DNA of 54,700 nt from Halisarca cf. caerulea (taxonomy: Eukaryota > Porifera > Demospongiae > Chondrillida > Halisarcidae). The stretch covers positions 15,001-69,700 of the forward strand of contig CAUJGJ010000060.1 in assembly GCA_963170055.1 (NCBI GenBank), in the 5' to 3' direction. Made by a program: the position numbers and the translations under genes. This document shows, one piece after another, positions 10,192 to 18,883 of this stretch. The stretch's first letter is position 1. Each line of letters starts with the position of its first letter. The notes beneath the pieces were generated by a model. That model searched no databases. It worked only from the letters and a program-made list of their open reading frames with translations, and was not told the origin of the DNA.

Positions 10192-12294
10192 GTGTGTTTG
10201 GATTCCGTTGTAAACATAGTTTGTTGTTCATACATACATATGTATGTACTTGCTTTATACCATAAACCTAGCACAATGTAGCCCTTCTAATCCAGACCCC
10301 TTAATAGATTATTATTATTATTATTGTGGATACCCCTCTAATACCATAAACGCTGGTTATTAATGGCTGCTTGAATTTTAGCACTCTCTTTTTGTTAAAC
10401 ACCTACCTGGCTGTTGGTATTAAGGTATATTTATTAAGTACGGTACCCATTGAGTTCTAGATACAGTGGGCCCTCGTTCCTCATAAAATGTGTCAGATAA
10501 ACCAGGTGTTGGATAAATCAGGGTAGATTGTACACAGAGTAGTGATGGTGATTCACAGCAGACTGTCGGATAAATGAGGTTTTCAGATAAACCAGTTTTG
10601 GATAAACCAGGTGTGACGGTAATCTACATGTGTTGGAGAGCATGGCTGAGGTTCCTGAAGCTGCTGCTAATACATCCACACAATCTGTACTGTCAAAGCA
10701 AGCACAGACTAAGAGGAATACTTACTCAAGAGAAGAGAAACTAAATGCGTTGATTTTTAGTTCAGGAAGAGTAAGAATAAACCGGGAAAGCAACCTGTTC
10801 ACTACCTTCCTCTTTCTCCATGTTTAATTCCTCTCCAATGAAAGGAGTCTAAACTTGTCCATGGACTACACTGCACAGAAGGTAATGTTCTATGCCAACA
10901 GAAGCTGTAGATGCCATATTCTGCATTGCGCAGAAATGTATCAATATTAAGCAGGTACTCTGTGTTAAAAAGATGCCTATTTCCTTCCTGCCAAATCTAT
11001 AAGCGCCTGCGCTTAACAGCCAGTGTTTACAGTATGGAGACATGTCACTGGAACCAAATGATCCCCTATACTTTGCCGTAGTACATCTTCAACCCTGAAA
11101 TGAGGTCACCTCAAGAATCAGGGCAATCTTTTCCAGTCCCAAGGTGCACGTGTCCGGAATAGAGGAGTCCTCTGTATTCATGCTTGGACAGTATATATGT
11201 ATGCTTTTTCTTGTGTGCGTATTGTGCAATGTTCTTTATATACGTTCCTTGGTTGTCCTCGTATGGTGTTATGCTTTGTGTGCGTGTGTATTGTGTACAC
11301 ATATTTCTGTGTTTCTGTGTATTAATTTTAATATTATGTGTCATGTTTTACGTTTTAATGTTATAGCTAGCAAGTTTTTGATTTTTTCCATGTGTGCAGT
11401 TGGACACTCGCATGTAGTGGTGCATGTGTGGTGTTTGTATGGTTGTGCACACTTTGTTTCACTTGTCCATTTCCATGCAGGTGGATCGCAGATTGCAGCT
11501 CAGAAGCTGTATTCCACCTGTGTTGTCAGTAGTCAGGTATGCAAAGTGCACACTTATGCACACATGTATGCACACACACGTTACATACATACATGCATAC
11601 ACATACACACATATGAAAATGCATGCATACACATATGCATGCACACATGCATGTATGTATATACACACACATGCACACATGTACATGTACGTACATACAT
11701 GCATGTATGTACATGCTTACACATATGGCATACGTCCACGCATTTGTGGATGCATGCACACACAAACTCCATACACACACGCACACATTTACGCTCAAAT
11801 GCATACACACACACAACACACACACACACACACACACACACACCGCACGCATGTACACACACACTTGTCTTTAGTACGTCCGTTCTTTACCACATCTCTC
11901 CGTAGATGCTGCTGAGTTTCATGTACTTTGCTTCCATATTATCTGAAGCCATCTCGGCATCCAATCCGAGAAATTTAGACAATCAAGGAATTACAATAAA
12001 NNNNNNNNNNNNNNNNNNNNNNNNNNNNNNNNNNNNNNNNNNNNNNNNNNNNNNNNNNNNNNNNNNNNNNNNNNNNNNNNNNNNNNNNNNNNNNNNNNNN
12101 NNNNNNNNNNNNNNNNNNNNNNNNNNNNNNNNNNNNNNNNNNNNNNNNNNNNNNNNNNNNNNNNNNNNNNNNNNNNNNNNNNNNNNNNNNNNNNNNNNNN
12201 ATTCATTTTGCTCCTGAAGAAATGCGCTGACAAGATAAGGGAGTGGGTGTGTTGCCCCTGTTGCTGTAAGCGAGACGAAGTAGAGGCAATGTAA
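2333..12294 (+). CDS. Four-TM potassium-channel-like protein with degenerate selectivity filter
   Basis: Exons: 2333-2703, 5016-5079, 6772-6849, 7855-7915, 8383-8498, 9509-9635, 11481-11536, 11906 into the gap at 12001, and 12202-12294 (stop). All phases before the gap match, giving about 322 residues to the gap plus a 30-residue end. Residues 1-120 are a Ser-rich cytoplasmic-type region. Hydrophobic segments follow at about 128-160, 172-191 and 204-226. Then comes a pore-helix-like stretch, LLAFLQGLYLSVSTAT, the filter position LCGGSQ (271-276), and a last segment, MLLSFMYFASIL (292-303). This order resembles the Ion_trans_2 fold, but TVGYGD is replaced. The tail ends WVCCPCCCKRDEVEAM, which may be palmitoylated. 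The start chosen is the ATG at 2333 (AAAATGTC context). The exon 2 donor (GTTCGT) is weak. The function is unproven. Confidence 0.7.
3275..3679. mobile_element. Palindromic miniature element (405 bp)
   Basis: Arms 3275-3441 and 3513-3679 are reverse complements at roughly 95% identity, with a loop of about 70 bp. The termini read AACAAGGGTGTATA...TATACACCCTTGTT. A transcript would fold into a near-perfect hairpin. No coding capacity. It lies in intron 1 of the channel-like gene. Confidence 0.85.
3714..3915. mobile_element. Miniature inverted-repeat element (TAAGGTAGAGTGC ends)
   Basis: The left end TAAGGTAGAGTGCGCTATTT and the reverse complement of the right end TAAGGTAGAGTGCCTTAATT share about 28 bp, including TTCTGAAC. 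It begins 35 bp after the palindrome at 3275-3679. Confidence 0.75.
4140..4320. mobile_element. CAGTGAGACCTC miniature element, copy 1
   Basis: The ends read CAGTGAGACCTCACTTAT and ATAAGGGAGGTCTCACT. A second copy is at 32284-32466 and a fragment with the same interior lies near 53930-54030. Confidence 0.7.
5080..6027. other. Intron 2 sequence of the channel-like gene
   Basis: No exon-like segment with splice signals was seen apart from those assigned. There is mixed AT-rich sequence and one short TACATACGTACGTA run near 5370. Confidence 0.4.
6028..6298. mobile_element. CAGTGAAACCTGTC miniature element with internal duplication
   Basis: It starts CAGTGAAACCTGTCTATAAA and ends with TTATAAACAAG...CTTCACTG. 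It contains a roughly 70-bp internal direct duplication around GGTGACTTATGATCTAGCCT, at about 6118-6250. A related copy lies at about 42457-42618, next to the MTHFR exon 1 donor. Confidence 0.6.
9218..9373. mobile_element. Small GTAGGAAC-ended repeat
   Basis: The left part reads AGGAGTGTAGGAAC. The right part reads GGTTCCTACGCCTATGC, the inverted partner. The interior holds GTGAGGGGGCC twice and a G/C-rich palindrome around CCATGGCCCCCCTGG. It is probably a MITE. Confidence 0.5.
9636..9705. repeat. (GT)n tract starting at the exon 6 donor
   Basis: The donor GTGAGTT of the channel-like gene's exon 6 (ends 9635) leads directly into about 60 bp of uninterrupted GT, which is a (UG)n tract in the pre-mRNA. 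Confidence 0.95.
10022..10198. repeat. (GT)n array with regular TACG interruptions
   Basis: A long GT repeat is broken by GTACGTATGT blocks at about 10077, 10098, 10127 and 10147. It lies in intron 6 of the channel-like gene. Frames in both directions are artefacts. Confidence 0.95.
10464..10827 (+). mobile_element. 5' end of a pogo/Tigger-like transposon with transposase N-terminus
   Basis: It starts at TA plus CAGTGGGCCCTCG and carries repeated GGATAAACCAGG subterminal motifs. An ATG at 10642 then opens a frame containing TKRNTYSREEKLNALIF, which resembles the helix-turn-helix N-terminus of pogo-type transposases. The frame stops at 10827 with no DDE domain, so the copy is truncated. A related internal stretch lies at about 41810-41945. 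Confidence 0.45.
11550..11860. repeat. Mixed ACAT/CATG/CA microsatellite region
   Basis: Imperfect runs of ACACATGCATGCATAC and a terminal (CA)n lie between exons 7 and 8 of the channel-like gene. Overlapping frames on both strands are low-complexity. Confidence 0.8.
12001..12200. other. Assembly gap (200 N)
   Basis: Exactly 200 N interrupt the 3' part of the channel-like gene. If the 200 were real, the reading frame of the exon before the gap would not meet the frame of the terminal exon after it. The number is therefore probably a placeholder, or an intron lies inside the gap. Confidence 0.98.
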
Positions 12295-12611
12295 CCTTTA
12301 GTATTTCCGATTTTGCTTTCTTTTTCTTTTTTTCCTTTTGTTTTGTTTCGGGCTGGTTCCAAAGTCTTATATTTGGTGTTGACAATCACAGATTGAATAA
12401 CGTATAATGTGTAACTAATGGGCAAGTTCAGCTGTTGCGCATGATCGTCATGCGTAAATCTATCACCTCTTTCCGTCCACTGAAAATATATAATAGCCAT
12501 GCCATCAATCAGCTTTGTATCAGAATTATTTTGCCTTTCTGTGCCCAAGTGTATGGTTTTGCATATTGAGTGCCTTTGGTTGGTCTGTGCAACTCTGGGA
12601 TCGAGGGGGGA

Positions 12612-12613
<2 letters not shown>

Positions 12614-12708
<95 letters not shown>
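12614..12708. repeat. (GT)n tract, about 95 bp
   Basis: An almost pure GT dinucleotide repeat 320 bp after the stop codon of the channel-like gene. It is followed by GTGGTGGTGG and GGGGG. Confidence 0.95.
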
Positions 12709-12709
<1 letters not shown>

Positions 12710-12880
12710 TGGTGGTGGCGGGGGGTATATGCATTATACTATAGTGTACATATTTTGGATTATATTATGGTCAAGTCGATTGCATATACATGCATGGTGT
12801 ATGCATGTATATATGAGTGTGTATATAGTCGATCGAGAGCATGTGGTATATGTAATGTAAATAATTATATACATTTGCAG

Positions 12881-13028
12881 TGGAACCCAACCCTCTATTC
12901 CAGAAACCGATGGGACCAGAAACGACGTACCGTCCTGATAATTGAGGTGTCCTCATTTCAGGGGTTGAAGATATACTATAGGGCAAAGTATGAAGAGTTA
13001 TTCAATTGGTTCCAGCGGCATGTGTAAG
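12881..13028. mobile_element. CAGTGGAACCC miniature element, old copy
   Basis: It opens CAGTGGAACCCAACCCTCTA and shares its interior (GTCCTGATAATTGAGGTGTC, TCATTTCAGGGGTTG, TTGGTTCCAGCGGCATGTG) with the copy at 19684-19866. Its right end has decayed. Confidence 0.55.
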
Positions 13029-13033
13029 GGGTT

Positions 13034-13105
<72 letters not shown>
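13034..13105. repeat. (TA)n tract, about 70 bp
   Basis: A pure TA dinucleotide run from TTATATTATATATATA to TATATGTTGC. Confidence 0.95.
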
Positions 13106-13109
<4 letters not shown>

Positions 13110-13307
13110 CATAGGATGCATTATTGTGGAGAGGCATGCAGGATTGATGTATGATCAAATTTGCTGAAATTGTGGGCCATGCATGCATGGCCGGTTATAC
13201 TGCACAATATAATATATTATGTGCTTATACTGGGGCAGCCAGATATAGAGGTGCACGTGAATGTGTGTGAAGTGAGCTATAATGTGCATGGGCTGTATAC
13301 GTCCCAG

Positions 13308-13975
13308 CTGCATGCATGCACCTATAGGTAGCTTGGGCTGCATGCATGCACCTATAGGTAGCTTGGGCTGCATGCATGCACCTATAGGTAGCTTGGGCTG
13401 CATGCATGCACCTATAGGTAGCTTGGGCTGCATGCATGCACCTATAGGTAGCTTGGGCTACATGCATGCACCTATAGGTAGCTTGGGCTGCATGCATGCA
13501 CCTATAGGTAGCTTGGGCTGCATGCATGCACCTATAGGTAGCTTGGGCTGCATGCATGCACCTATAGGTAGCTTGGGCTGCATGCATGCACCTATAGTTA
13601 GCTTGGGCTGCATGCATGCACCTATAGGTAGCTTGGGCTGCATGCATGCACCTATAGGTAGCTTGGGCTGCATGCATGCACCTATAGGTAGCTTGGGCTG
13701 CATGCATGCACCTATAGTTAGCTTGGGCTGCATGCATGCACCTATAGGTAGCTTGGGCTGCATGCATGCACCTATAGGTAGCTTGGGCTGCATGCATGCA
13801 CCTATAGTTAGCTTGGGCTGCATGCATGCACCTATAGGTAGCTTGGGCTGCATGCATGCACCTATAGGTAGCTTGGGCTGCATGCATGCACCTATAGTTA
13901 GCTTGGGCTGCATGCATGCACCTATAGGTAGCTTGGGCTGCATGCATGCACCTATAGGTAGCTTGCTTGGGCTGC
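13308..13975. repeat. 30-bp minisatellite, 22 copies, with a partial trimer pattern
   Basis: The unit is GCTGCATGCATGCACCTATA plus GGTAGCTTGG, repeated exactly every 30 bp. A TAGTTA variant occurs at 13591, 13711, 13801 and 13891. The last three are 90 bp apart, so three-unit blocks have amplified. Because 30 is a multiple of 3, both strands show long repetitive frames; none looks like a gene. Confidence 0.97.
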
Positions 13976-14656
13976 ATGGGCACATGCTTGCCCGTGCCCG
14001 GACCATACAGCTACAGCACTTATAATTTATACACGAATAACTTGCACTAGCTCACAAACTGCATACATGAGCACATGCATATTATGCATGATCATGCACC
14101 CACACATGCAGACACAGCGCACATGCATGCATGCATGCAATGAACGACCACTATACAGCTTCTGTTATAATTATGATTATATACATAATATGATTATATA
14201 CATGCACCTATTGCTATATGTGCACATCATGCAAGCTATATACATTGTATACAAATACAAGCTACAATATTAATGTCATATTAATTCTTATGCATTCCTA
14301 TATATATATATAGGGGATCGAAATTCCTTAGCACAATATATGTACATGCACGCATGCATATAGTATATATATATGCACAAATTAAGTTCACAAACACATT
14401 TAAAGTGTTGTCCATTAGTTTACAACAATCACATGCATATCTAGCACACGTGTAACATAGTGACTTTGTGTATACATGCATATGCATGGTGTACTTAATT
14501 TGTAAATTTTAGTGGTGCATGTAATATAGGTTATACTGTTGTAGATGTGTGTGTAACTGACTAGTTGCAAGCAAGGGAGAGTGCAGCATGCACCTCTTGT
14601 GTGGAACAATTGTGTCTTATTGCTAGGCAGTAGCGTATGTACTGTAGGTGAGATGT
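13976..14656. other. Intergenic sequence without a recognisable gene
   Basis: AT-rich with many ATGCATGC and TATATA runs. No exon with splice signals and no RNA gene was seen. Confidence 0.4.
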
Positions 14657-14861
14657 GGCTAGAAGTGGATCACATGCAGCAAATTATGACAAGATGCACA
14701 CGCATGCACGTGTAACGTTCCAGTGACTCGTCTGTCCATGTAATATGAAACTGTGTATTGGAGTTGAATTATATCGAGACGAGTAACTGGAACGTTATAC
14801 GTGCATACATGTGCATCTTGTCATAATTTGCTGCATGTGATCCATGCATCCACTTCCAGCC
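14657..14861. mobile_element. Miniature inverted-repeat element (205 bp)
   Basis: The arms read GGCTAGAAGTGGATCACATG...GACGAGT and its inverse, about 75 bp each. Shared stretches are GCAAATTATGACAAGATGCA and AACGTTCCAGT. The right arm has a 6-bp CCATGC insertion. Confidence 0.75.
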
Positions 14862-15139
14862 AGTCAAATGCTAAAACACCAGCCATATTAAATTTGCTGA
14901 AACCAGTTGCATGCATGCGGTGCTCATGAGTTTGTACCAAACGTCTTTTATGATGCAATTATATTTTCATTGCATGGGTTCAATGTCTGCCTCCTATGCA
15001 TGTTTTTCCATGTATAATATTCTATTGATGACATACATCTCCGCATACACTCACACTCAGGTCTTGTACATATATGCATCATGCGGGTTGGCATGCATGT
15101 ATCACACGTACATGTCGAATATCAACTCGCCAATAGCCA

Positions 15140-15482
15140 CAGTGGAGCCTCTTACAACGAACTCCCCTAATAGCAAACACCTCTCTACAACAGACTGTTT
15201 TTGTGGCTCCAGATAGATTATATAATGACCTCTAAGTAGTGAAAACCTCTGTACAACATACAGTAGAACCTCATTAGTAAGAACACTGTTAATGAGTAAT
15301 ACCTGGTTAGGAAGTACAAGGATATGATACCCCAGCTTATAACCCATAATACTAATCTATATGGTTAGCAAGTACTACTGATAGTGAGTAGCAATTTGCA
15401 GGGTCCCCAGGTGTACTCACTAACGAGGTTTGACTGTACTGTTTTTCACATCCCAAAGTGTTCGTTATAGAGAGGTTATCTG
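15140..15482. mobile_element. Older miniature element split by a younger one
   Basis: The left half (CAGTGGAGCCTCTTACAACG ... ACCTCTGTACAACA) and the right half (TTTTTCACATCCCAAAGTGT ... AGAGAGGTTATC) match the two parts of the intact relative at 44561-44740. They are separated here by the 15261-15436 insertion. Confidence 0.65.
15261..15436. mobile_element. TA-flanked CAGTAGAACCTC miniature element, nested
   Basis: It begins CAGTAGAACCTCATTAGTAAG and ends CTAACGAGGTTTGACTG, with TA directly on both sides. CAGT ends with a TA duplication suit the Tc1/mariner/pogo group. It sits inside the older element at 15140-15482. Confidence 0.8.
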
Positions 15483-15623
15483 CACGCGTACACGTGATCG
15501 GTAAGCCGATATCATCAGGGTAGTGCGGCATGTCATCGCTTCCTTGATGATGTCCTCTCTATATCAATAATAAAATGCGTACACATCGTAATTAGCGAAC
15601 CTGGTTCTTCTTGTAAAATTACC

Positions 15624-16488
15624 ATGGCAGCCTCACGAGAAGGAGTCGTGTACAATGCAATCGAAGTAGAGATTCTGACGACGCCGGCAACTGTGATCGC
15701 TAAGAAGATATCTGAACGAGTCTACTCTTCAGAGAGAGTCGTACGTACGTTCATCAAAAGGATCGAAGCAGTTAATCCTTCTATCAATGCCCTTGTCACC
15801 AAGCGGTTCGAGGTAAGCGTACAACCCTGGATCCTACAGGGTCTATGCATAGCTAATCTATACATATACGTAGCCTACGTATGTATAGATTGTCTATGGT
15901 CTATGGTATAACGCAGGACTATATTTTATTACGAATAAGTTAAAGCGTAGATACTCTAACCCTCTATGGTTAAAGTAAAGGGGGGTAATTTGGAACGGTA
16001 GGTAATTTGGAACAGTCAGGCCAAAAGCAGTGTCAACCACAAGCTACATCCATTATTTCTCGTCTGCATTGTCTCCATGAAGGAGGAGTTTGGCAGTGAC
16101 AAGAGTGGCTAGGAAACTTAACCACAACAAAAGTTACCATACAGACCATGTTCCAAATTACCCCCCCCCCCCCCCTTATATTTTACTGGATCTTTAAGAC
16201 AATTCGATAAAAGGTGTTATTTGGAACGATGGTACGAACCAGCCCCAACTGCAGCCTACACCATAGGCCGCCACACACTATATTTCTCTTCATTGCTGTC
16301 TCCATGAATTAGGAGTAGGTTCTTGCAGCACTATCCAGCAATTAAGGCTAGGCAGCTTAAACCATAGCAAAGTTAAAGGCCTGTTCCCAATTATCTGAGC
16401 ATGTACACCACACACATGCACACGCACACACACACACAGTGACACATGCCTGCACGCACGCATGCACGCACGCACGCACGCACGCACG

Positions 16489-16549
<61 letters not shown>

Positions 16550-17938
16550 TCTGGATCTATATAGCATGGAATTTTTATTCCACTTATGTAGGAAGCCATC
16601 GAAGATGCCGTGGCTACAGATTCTTTTGTAAAAGAAAGTCCACTCAATTCAGAGGAGCTTTTGAAGGAGAAACCTTTGCTTGGAGTTCCCTTTACCTTCA
16701 AAGAGTGCATATCAGTGTCTGGTATGCCGTACACAGCAGGTCTGGTGAAGAGAGTGGGGACGGTAGGAGAAGAAGATGCTCCGACAATCAGGAACATGCG
16801 CCAGGCTGGAGCCATTCCCCTAGGCGGGAGCAATGTCAGTGAGGCTTGCAGATGGTTTGAAAGTGAGAACAACGTTTACGGGCTTACACGAAACCCCTAC
16901 AATTTGGACCACACTGTTGGGGGCAGCTCTGGTGGGGAGGGGGCCATTGTTGGCTCGGGTGCATCTGTCATTGGTGTTGGGACTGACGGCGGAGGTAGTC
17001 TACGCTATCCTGCTTTCTGCAATGGTCTGTTCTCCCACAAGCACAGTGCAGATTTGATACCTTCAGAATCAATATATCCCCTTCCTCAAGGTCCAGGCAG
17101 TTACATGGTGGCTTTCGGACCCATGTGTCGCTATGCTGTGGATATGCCACTTGTTGTGGACATACTTGCTGGCCATTCTCACGTTGATGTAGGCAGCTTC
17201 ACACAGCAAGTACGGACAGTAAACGTGTCTTCTCTGAAAGTTGTCTCCATTGCAGACGATGGAGGATCAAGTGCCACTGAAGTCTGTGATGAGATTAGAG
17301 CCATTCAGTCTGGTGTAGAGAAACACTTGAAGGAAGAATTGCATGCCTCTGTTGAGACTGCATCTGTTCCTGCATTCAAGAACATGTACCAACTGTACAT
17401 GGACTTAGCTGGAGAAGACACTGGACCTACTTTATGTGAGATGTTTGCAAACGGTGATGGGAGGATCAGCCCTTTCTGGGAGCTGGGGAAATGGCTGTTT
17501 AGGCAATCAGATTACATGCTTGCTTCCATTGTGCAAGGTATCATGGAGAAGACGTCTAGTCCACCAAAGTTTGGAGAAGACAATGCTGAAGCTCACAGGC
17601 AGAGAGACGAGCTCAAGCAGGAGTTAGAAGACCTCATAGGAGACAATGGAGTCCTCTTGTATCCAACAAGACCCATTCCCGCCTGCAAGCACTACCAAAC
17701 TTGGTTCCATCTCAGTGACTTTGTGTACACGTGCGTATTCAGTGTGCTGCGAATGCCAGCTACCACAGTACCCATTGGAAGGAGTACAGAGGGACTTCCC
17801 CTTGGCCTTCAAATCGTTGCTAAGGAAGGTAATGATCACCTGACAATGGCGGTTGCCATGGAGCTAGAACGTACAATGACTGACTGCAGATGGTCATGCC
17901 CCCCTCTTTTCCCCTTGACTCAAGGAGTAGAATCATGA
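15624..17938 (+). CDS. FAAH2: Fatty-acid amide hydrolase 2-like amidase, upstream tandem copy
   Basis: Two exons, 15624-15812 (63 codons, GTAAGC donor) and 16592-17938 (448 codons plus stop), give 511 residues. Amidase-signature enzymes of the FAAH group hydrolyse fatty-acid amides such as N-acyl ethanolamines. The triad is present with the same spacing as rat FAAH (Lys142, Ser217, Ser241): Lys100 in [10 protein letters not shown], Ser175 in GGSSGGEG and Ser199 in [11 protein letters not shown]. The WFES and GLFSHK motifs match FAAH2-type proteins. Unlike vertebrate FAAH and FAAH2, no N-terminal membrane anchor is seen. Oddities: HKHS (His214) stands where the family and the paralog have HKPS, and LRYPA stands where most have [IV]RMPA. 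The intron is 779 bp, with a (CA)n tract about 45 bp before the acceptor. An ATTAAA signal lies at 18002. The substrate is unknown. Confidence 0.9.
16490..16547. repeat. (GCAC)n/(CA)n tract before the FAAH2-like exon 2 acceptor
   Basis: ACGCACGCACGC passes into about 45 bp of CA repeat, ending 45 bp before the acceptor at 16591. Confidence 0.9.
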
Positions 17939-18001
17939 ATACTGGAATTATGCTGGAGACTCATGATCAGTTTTAATCTATTATAATACAACTATTACGC
18001 G

Positions 18002-18007
18002 ATTAAA
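18002..18007 (+). terminator. Probable poly(A) signal of the upstream FAAH2-like gene
   Basis: ATTAAA lies 64 bp after the stop codon at 17938. It is the closest canonical variant before the transposon that begins at 18043. Confidence 0.45.
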
Positions 18008-18042
18008 GCTGTTACAATACATATATATTTCATTCTTTTGTA

Positions 18043-18628
18043 TAGGGGTCACAATGAAAAATATCATTGCTGTCGGAAACATCCGAAAATAATGTTTTAG
18101 ATGAAAGTCAGTACGGCGAATCTAATGGTGGTGACCGTTTTTCGATTGGTTGAAGTATGACCAAGTTATGCGTAAAATCATATTTTGCTGCAACGCAGGT
18201 GGTTTAAGTAGAGCAATCTCCCCCAATTTTCTGCTATGGATAGCCGAGGGATGGATCATCCTTGCACAGCGTGAGGGTTTGTTTCGCGTATGTTTCGAGC
18301 TTGTAAGGACGTTTAGTGTGGAAATTTCGGAGACCCCCCCTCCGACAAATGCAAGGATAACTGTCCGAAATACGCCTTTCCTAGTCGATCATGACAGTAG
18401 TGAGTATCTGCTACAATTTTGGATCCATTTCATTTAACTCCGCGTTGGTGGAAAGTAGTTTTCTCGCGTGCGTTGCACCACAATTTTCATTAATTTTTAT
18501 GCATAACTTGGTCATACTTCGACCAATCGAAAAACGGTTACCACCATTAGATTCGCCGTACTGAATTTCATCTAAAACAGTATTTTCGGATGATTCCGAC
18601 GGCAATGAATTTTTCATTGTGACCCCTA
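18043..18628. mobile_element. hAT-like non-autonomous element (586 bp)
   Basis: The ends read TAGGGGTCACAATG...CATTGTGACCCCTA. About 130 bp at each end are inverted copies at roughly 90% identity (18043-18172 against 18500-18628). Both sides carry the 7-bp direct repeat TTTTGTA (18036-18042 and 18629-18635). The TAGGGGT-type terminus and 7-8-bp duplication suit hAT. No transposase is encoded, and the internal 95-codon frame looks meaningless. It sits between the two FAAH-like genes. Confidence 0.8.
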
Positions 18629-18732
18629 TTTTGTATCATATTTAGTTGCTCAGTTCAGTCATCACATCCATGTCTGATCTTGCATGTCTTCAGACCATCC
18701 CACTGCCTACCTTCCCGTCACAAAGGTGTTAG

Positions 18733-18814
18733 TCTCGTACCCAGACCCACTTCCGCCCGCCATTTTATTTGGCTTCTCGTACCCAGACCCACTTCCGCCC
18801 GCCATTTTATTTGG
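18733..18814. repeat. 42-bp tandem duplication just upstream of the second FAAH2-like gene
   Basis: A 42-bp unit beginning TCTCGTACCCAGACCC and holding CGCCCGCCATTTTATTTGG occurs at 18733-18774 and again from 18775. The second copy ends about 70 bp before the ATG at 18884. Each unit holds GCCATTTT, a YY1-like core. It may be a duplicated core promoter element or repeat-derived. Confidence 0.7.
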
Positions 18815-18883
18815 GCGAGGGTCGAGTGTCTATTATTACAGTTCAGTTAAACGCCCACCTTGCAACAAACGCCGATCGCGAAA

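Noticed and set aside
11906..12217. Frame running through the N gap as one exon
   Set aside because: The gap length is probably arbitrary and the frame after it (SFCS) differs from the coherent C-terminal frame starting at 12202.
13225..14025. Long frames of about 250 codons on both strands
   Set aside because: They are products of the 30-bp minisatellite, whose period is a multiple of three; there is no start context, domain or splice structure.
18150..18437. 95-codon frame inside the hAT-like element
   Set aside because: It spans the end of one inverted arm, shows no transposase motif and no family similarity.
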